64,000 nt of DNA, from positions 62,001 through 126,000 of the forward strand of contig CAWGCJ010000001.1 in the NCBI GenBank assembly GCA_963821095.1. The letters are read 5' to 3'. The notes under the pieces are model-generated. The model ran no database searches. It saw only the letters and a list, made by a program, of their open reading frames with translations, and had not been told where the DNA came from. The stretch comes from CAVPHV01 sp963821095. GTDB lineage: Bacteria > Actinomycetota > Acidimicrobiia > Spongiisociales > UBA5794. Each line of letters opens with the position of its first letter. Position 1 is the first letter of the stretch. Below are positions 61,647-64,000 of this stretch, one piece after another. The position numbers and the translations under genes were made by a program.

Positions 61647-62309
61647 GTGGGCGCCGCGTCGGTGCCCTGCTCGCCGGCGGGTCGCAGCTCAGCCGGACTC
61701 CGGCTCTGTCTCCCCACGGGGAGCACCCCCGTCCCCGCCTACCGGCGTTCGCCGAATGGGCGGACGCCTCGACCAGACCGAGGTGTTCCTGCTCGACGAG
61801 TTCGGGTTGCCGGCCGGCCATCCGGCCCGCTGCGACCAGATGCTGCAGCGATCACTACTCGATCGGCTACCACGGCACCGGCGGTCCTGCACTCCATCGA
61901 TGTGGCCGCAGATGACGTATCCGTGGCATGTGCGCGATACGACGACGTGGTTGCCAACGGCGGTCTCGACCTCACCCTGCTCGGGCTCGGCGCCAACGGG
62001 CACCTCGGTCTCAACGAGCCGGGCTCTACCCCCGACAGTCCGACCCGGATTGTCGACCTGCACACCACCACGTTCGCAACGCCGCCGTCTACGGCGAGGG
62101 GCAGCACCACTGTGGGGGGTGACCCTCGGTATGGAGCCGCTGCTGGCGTCCCGAGAGATCTGGCTGCTGGTCACCGGGGCGCAAAGGCCGAGATCCTCCA
62201 CCGGGCACTGACCGGCCCGGTTGGCCCCGACGTGCCGGCTTCCTACCTGCAGAATCACCCCGACACCACAGTGCTGGCGGATCAAGCCGCCGCGGCGGCC
62301 TTCGGATAG
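61647..62309 (+). CDS. Glucosamine-6-phosphate deaminase (NagB)-family protein, several frameshifts
   Basis: Pieces in three frames give LRLCLPTGSTPVPAYRR, LDQTEVFLLDEFGLPAGHPA, VLHSIDVAADDVSVACARYD, LLGLGANGHLGLNEPGSTPD, GVTLGMEPLLASREIWLLVT and AKAEILHRALTGPVGPDVPA. The GLGxNGHxGxNEP motif is diagnostic of NagB and its 6-phosphogluconolactonase relatives. At least four single-base shifts are needed. The true start is unclear; it may lie before 61647. Stop TAG 62307-62309 overlaps the ribosome site of the next gene. Confidence 0.65.
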   Translation: MGAASVPCSPAGRSSAGLRLCLPTGSTPVPAYRRSPNGRTPRPDRGVPARRVRVAGRPSGPLRPDAAAITTRSATTAPAVLHSIDVAADDVSVACARYDDVVANGGLDLTLLGLGANGHLGLNEPGSTPDSPTRIVDLHTTTFATPPSTARGSTTVGGDPRYGAAAGVPRDLAAGHRGAKAEILHRALTGPVGPDVPASYLQNHPDTTVLADQAAAAAFG

Positions 62310-62317
62310 GAGGAGCG

Positions 62318-62991
62318 ATGGCTTAATGGCGCGGGGATGCCATCATCTTAGATCTCACGGCGTGCTGATCGACGCCAACTCGGTCTATGAACGCCACTGG
62401 CAGACGTGGGCCGCGCGCACGGGTCCCATCGAGGATATCCTTGCCGTGCACCATGGACGTCCGGCGGCCCAGACCGTCGAGATCGTCGCTCCTCACCTCG
62501 ATCCGCCGCGGGAGGCGGCCGCGTACAACCAAAGCCTGCTGCGGACACCGACCTCAGCGGCGTCGTTGCTTTCCCCGGCGTTGCCAAACTTCTCGGCTCG
62601 CTGTCCCTGAACGCTGGGCAATAGCGACCAGCGCGCCGCAGCCGGTTGCACTGGCGCGACTCGGGCACCTCGCCCTCCCCCACCCGGGCGTCCTGGTGAC
62701 CGCGGATGACGTAGCCCGGGGCAAGCCGGAACCCGACCCGTATCTCTTGGCGGCCCGCGGCTTGGGTGTCCCCCGCAACAGTGCCTCGTCGTCGAGGACG
62801 CTCCCGCCGGGATCAAAGCCGCGGCAGCAGCCGGAGCCTTCGTCCTCGCAGTGACCACCACGCATCCTCCCGAGCAGCTCGACGGAGCCAACGGTCTGGC
62901 TGGCCGTTTGGCTGATATCGCCGTGGTGGCCGACGGCGGCGGCCTGCGGGTCGCTTGGCCGGACCTCGGTGGCCAAACCCAACGCCCCTGA
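62318..62991 (+). CDS. HAD-family sugar phosphatase, several frameshifts
   Basis: Beta-phosphoglucomutase/glycerol-phosphatase-like HAD protein of about 224 residues. After the ATG at 62318 (GGAGGAG upstream) the frame meets a TAA at the third codon, then reads WRGDAIILDL; with one inserted G the motif becomes DLDGVLIDANSVYERHW. Later motifs are AIATSAPQPVALARLG (motif II), GKPEPDPYLLAARGLGV (Lys) and VVEDAPAGIKAAAAAGAFVL (motif IV). Last gene of the sugar operon. The early TAA and shifts may be errors; a decayed gene is the alternative. Confidence 0.6.
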
Positions 62992-63160
62992 ACCGCAACC
63001 CGGTCCTGACCGTCCCATCCACCGCACGGCTCGAGCCGGCCCGTGTCACCGGCCGGGCAACCCCGCCCGGACCCTTCCGACCCGTCGACCTCACGGTTAC
63101 GCTGACGGCGACAGAATGTGGTGGACGTCAGTGTCCGTCGCCATCAGAAGGGAGACCGCC

Positions 63161-63503
63161 GTGCTGGTTGACGTTGGAGAGATGGTCCATGTCGTCGAAC
63201 GACGGAGATTCGACACGGACCTCCGGCGCCACTTCTTCGGGGTCGCCGAACGAGTCGAACTGGAACGTGATGCGAGTGCGAGGCTACGCCTTCTTGTACG
63301 ACTCGGGCACGACCGGATACATCCGGAGCGCCGAGCAGCGCACCAGGGTGATTTCGCTGATCGGCAACGGTCTCATCATCAACCTCGCTCCCCCCGAAAC
63401 CAGCATCGAGGAAGTGCGCTACGAGGACCAGGAAGGGCGGCTTGTCGTCACCGACGGCGGAGCTTTCCATCTGGACATCAACGAATTTGGCCGCAACCGC
63501 TGA
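63161..63503 (+). CDS. Small protein of unknown function, one frameshift
   Basis: About 114 residues: VLVDVGEMVHVVERRRFDTD, LRRHFFGVAERVELERDA, then after a shift near 63268 RVRGYAFLYDSGTTGYIRSA, ISLIGNGLIINLAPPETSIE and AFHLDINEFGRN. Beta-rich, no signal peptide. GTG 63161 with agggag upstream. I do not recognise it. Region 62992-63160 shows no gene. Confidence 0.5.
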
Positions 63504-64000
63504 CCGCCACACCGCGGGGATCCTACGTACCGGCTGCGAGCATCAGTCATCGTCGGGTGGCTGTCGGGGGGTGGGCTCGTCCTGCGGTTGGTGGTGCCCC
63601 GAAGCGGCATCGCCGTCAATTCAAAGACGGCGCCGACAACTTGCGCAGGGGCTCGCGTTGCCTGGATGAGGCCGCGACCGATGGTCTTGGCCGCTCGGCG
63701 ACCAGACTGAGGCCCAATCCAGCCCACCGCAACAAACAGCCCCAGCGAAAACGTCATCGCGACCATCACAAGGGCGACGACCACCCATCCCCAGTCGCTA
63801 CCGATGCCGGGGAGGTTCTGAAAGTTCATTCCGTAGAACCCGGCAACGAGAGAGAGCGGCAGCATGATCGTGGCGTAGACGGTGAGTACCTTGGTGACGT
63901 CGGTTGCCATCCGAGCCTCGGCACCCCGATAGGCATCGAGGATCTCGGCAAGCGAAGCCCGGGCGGCGTCAAGGCCCTGCGCGGTGCGAGCGGCAACGTC
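63419..64000 (-). CDS. CorA-family Mg2+/divalent cation transporter, 5' end cut by window edge
   Basis: Pentameric cation channel. Visible part: cytoplasmic helix (ASLAEILDAYRGAEARMATD), helix TM1 (VLTVYATIMLPLSLVAGFYG) with the signature GMN in YGMNFQNLPG, and TM2 (WVVVALVMVAMTFSLGLFVA). The C-terminus is long and Arg/Pro-rich and overlaps the convergent small gene; another frame gives an acidic end HHQPQDEPTPRQPPDDD with a stop near 63545, so a frameshift probably hides the true end. Confidence 0.85.
   Translation of the reverse strand, partial: DVAARTAQGLDAARASLAEILDAYRGAEARMATDVTKVLTVYATIMLPLSLVAGFYGMNFQNLPGIGSDWGWVVVALVMVAMTFSLGLFVAVGWIGPQSGRRAAKTIGRGLIQATRAPAQVVGAVFELTAMPLRGTTNRRTSPPPDSHPTMTDARSRYVGSPRCGGQRLRPNSLMSRWKAPPSVTTSRPSWSS

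Noticed and set aside
60408..62991. Genes read as decayed pseudogenes
   Set aside because: Motifs remain intact across every frame change and the same error type occurs in essential-looking metH nearby, so sequence error is the simpler reading.

Overview
The window is high-GC, densely coded chromosomal DNA from an actinobacterium, most probably a member of the Acidimicrobiia or a neighbouring deep lineage (inference). Evidence for this: lipoproteins with long Thr/Ala linkers after the lipobox, a DUF1876-type small protein, an LprG/P55-type lipoprotein-transporter pair known from mycobacteria, class II fructose bisphosphatase, an acyl-CoA carboxylase epsilon-like protein next to methylmalonyl-CoA epimerase, and frequent GTG/TTG starts. 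I see no rRNA, tRNA, transposase, integrase or CRISPR array.

Layout. 1-20 kb is mostly housekeeping: aspartokinase (cut by the left edge), a cyclophilin lipoprotein, a PHP phosphoesterase, a histidine kinase, a GT-C-like membrane protein, methylmalonyl-CoA epimerase, thiolase, GlpX, a tRNA-queuosine mannosyltransferase homologue, recR-ybaB divergent from dnaX, a deoxyribonucleotidase, a PhnD-PhnC-PhnE type ABC importer and a dGTPase. 20-37 kb is rich in exported proteins: a giant nuclease with lamin-tail repeats and two nuclease units, a beta-helix/RTX protein, an LprG-P55 lipid-export pair, and a GH26-like hydrolase. 37-48 kb is mixed: transporter, YwiC-like protein, AlkC-like repair protein, a kinase with inverted domain order, and a flavin/heme electron-transfer module (ApbE, FMN-binding protein, DUF4405 diheme protein). 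48.5-53 kb carries a complete oleA-oleBC-oleD operon for long-chain olefin formation. 53-60 kb has a kinase/PLP-lyase fusion and a SAM-I riboswitch controlling metH and a metF-like gene. 60.4-63 kb holds a sugar/aminosugar operon (oxidoreductase, NagB-like, HAD phosphatase) behind a HutC-type operator. The right edge cuts a CorA transporter.

Two cross-cutting features matter to a reader. First, at least twenty genuine genes or gene segments are split by single-base frameshifts; they are sparse before 45 kb and dense after 55 kb, conserved motifs continue on both sides, and I read most of them as sequence errors, so composite coordinates are given. Second, several families of short palindromes lie between genes: a GGGTTTTGGCGGA-type element at five loci, a TGTTGAACA-type element at two loci, one perfect 24-bp hairpin, and a five-copy 21-bp array after the P55-like gene.
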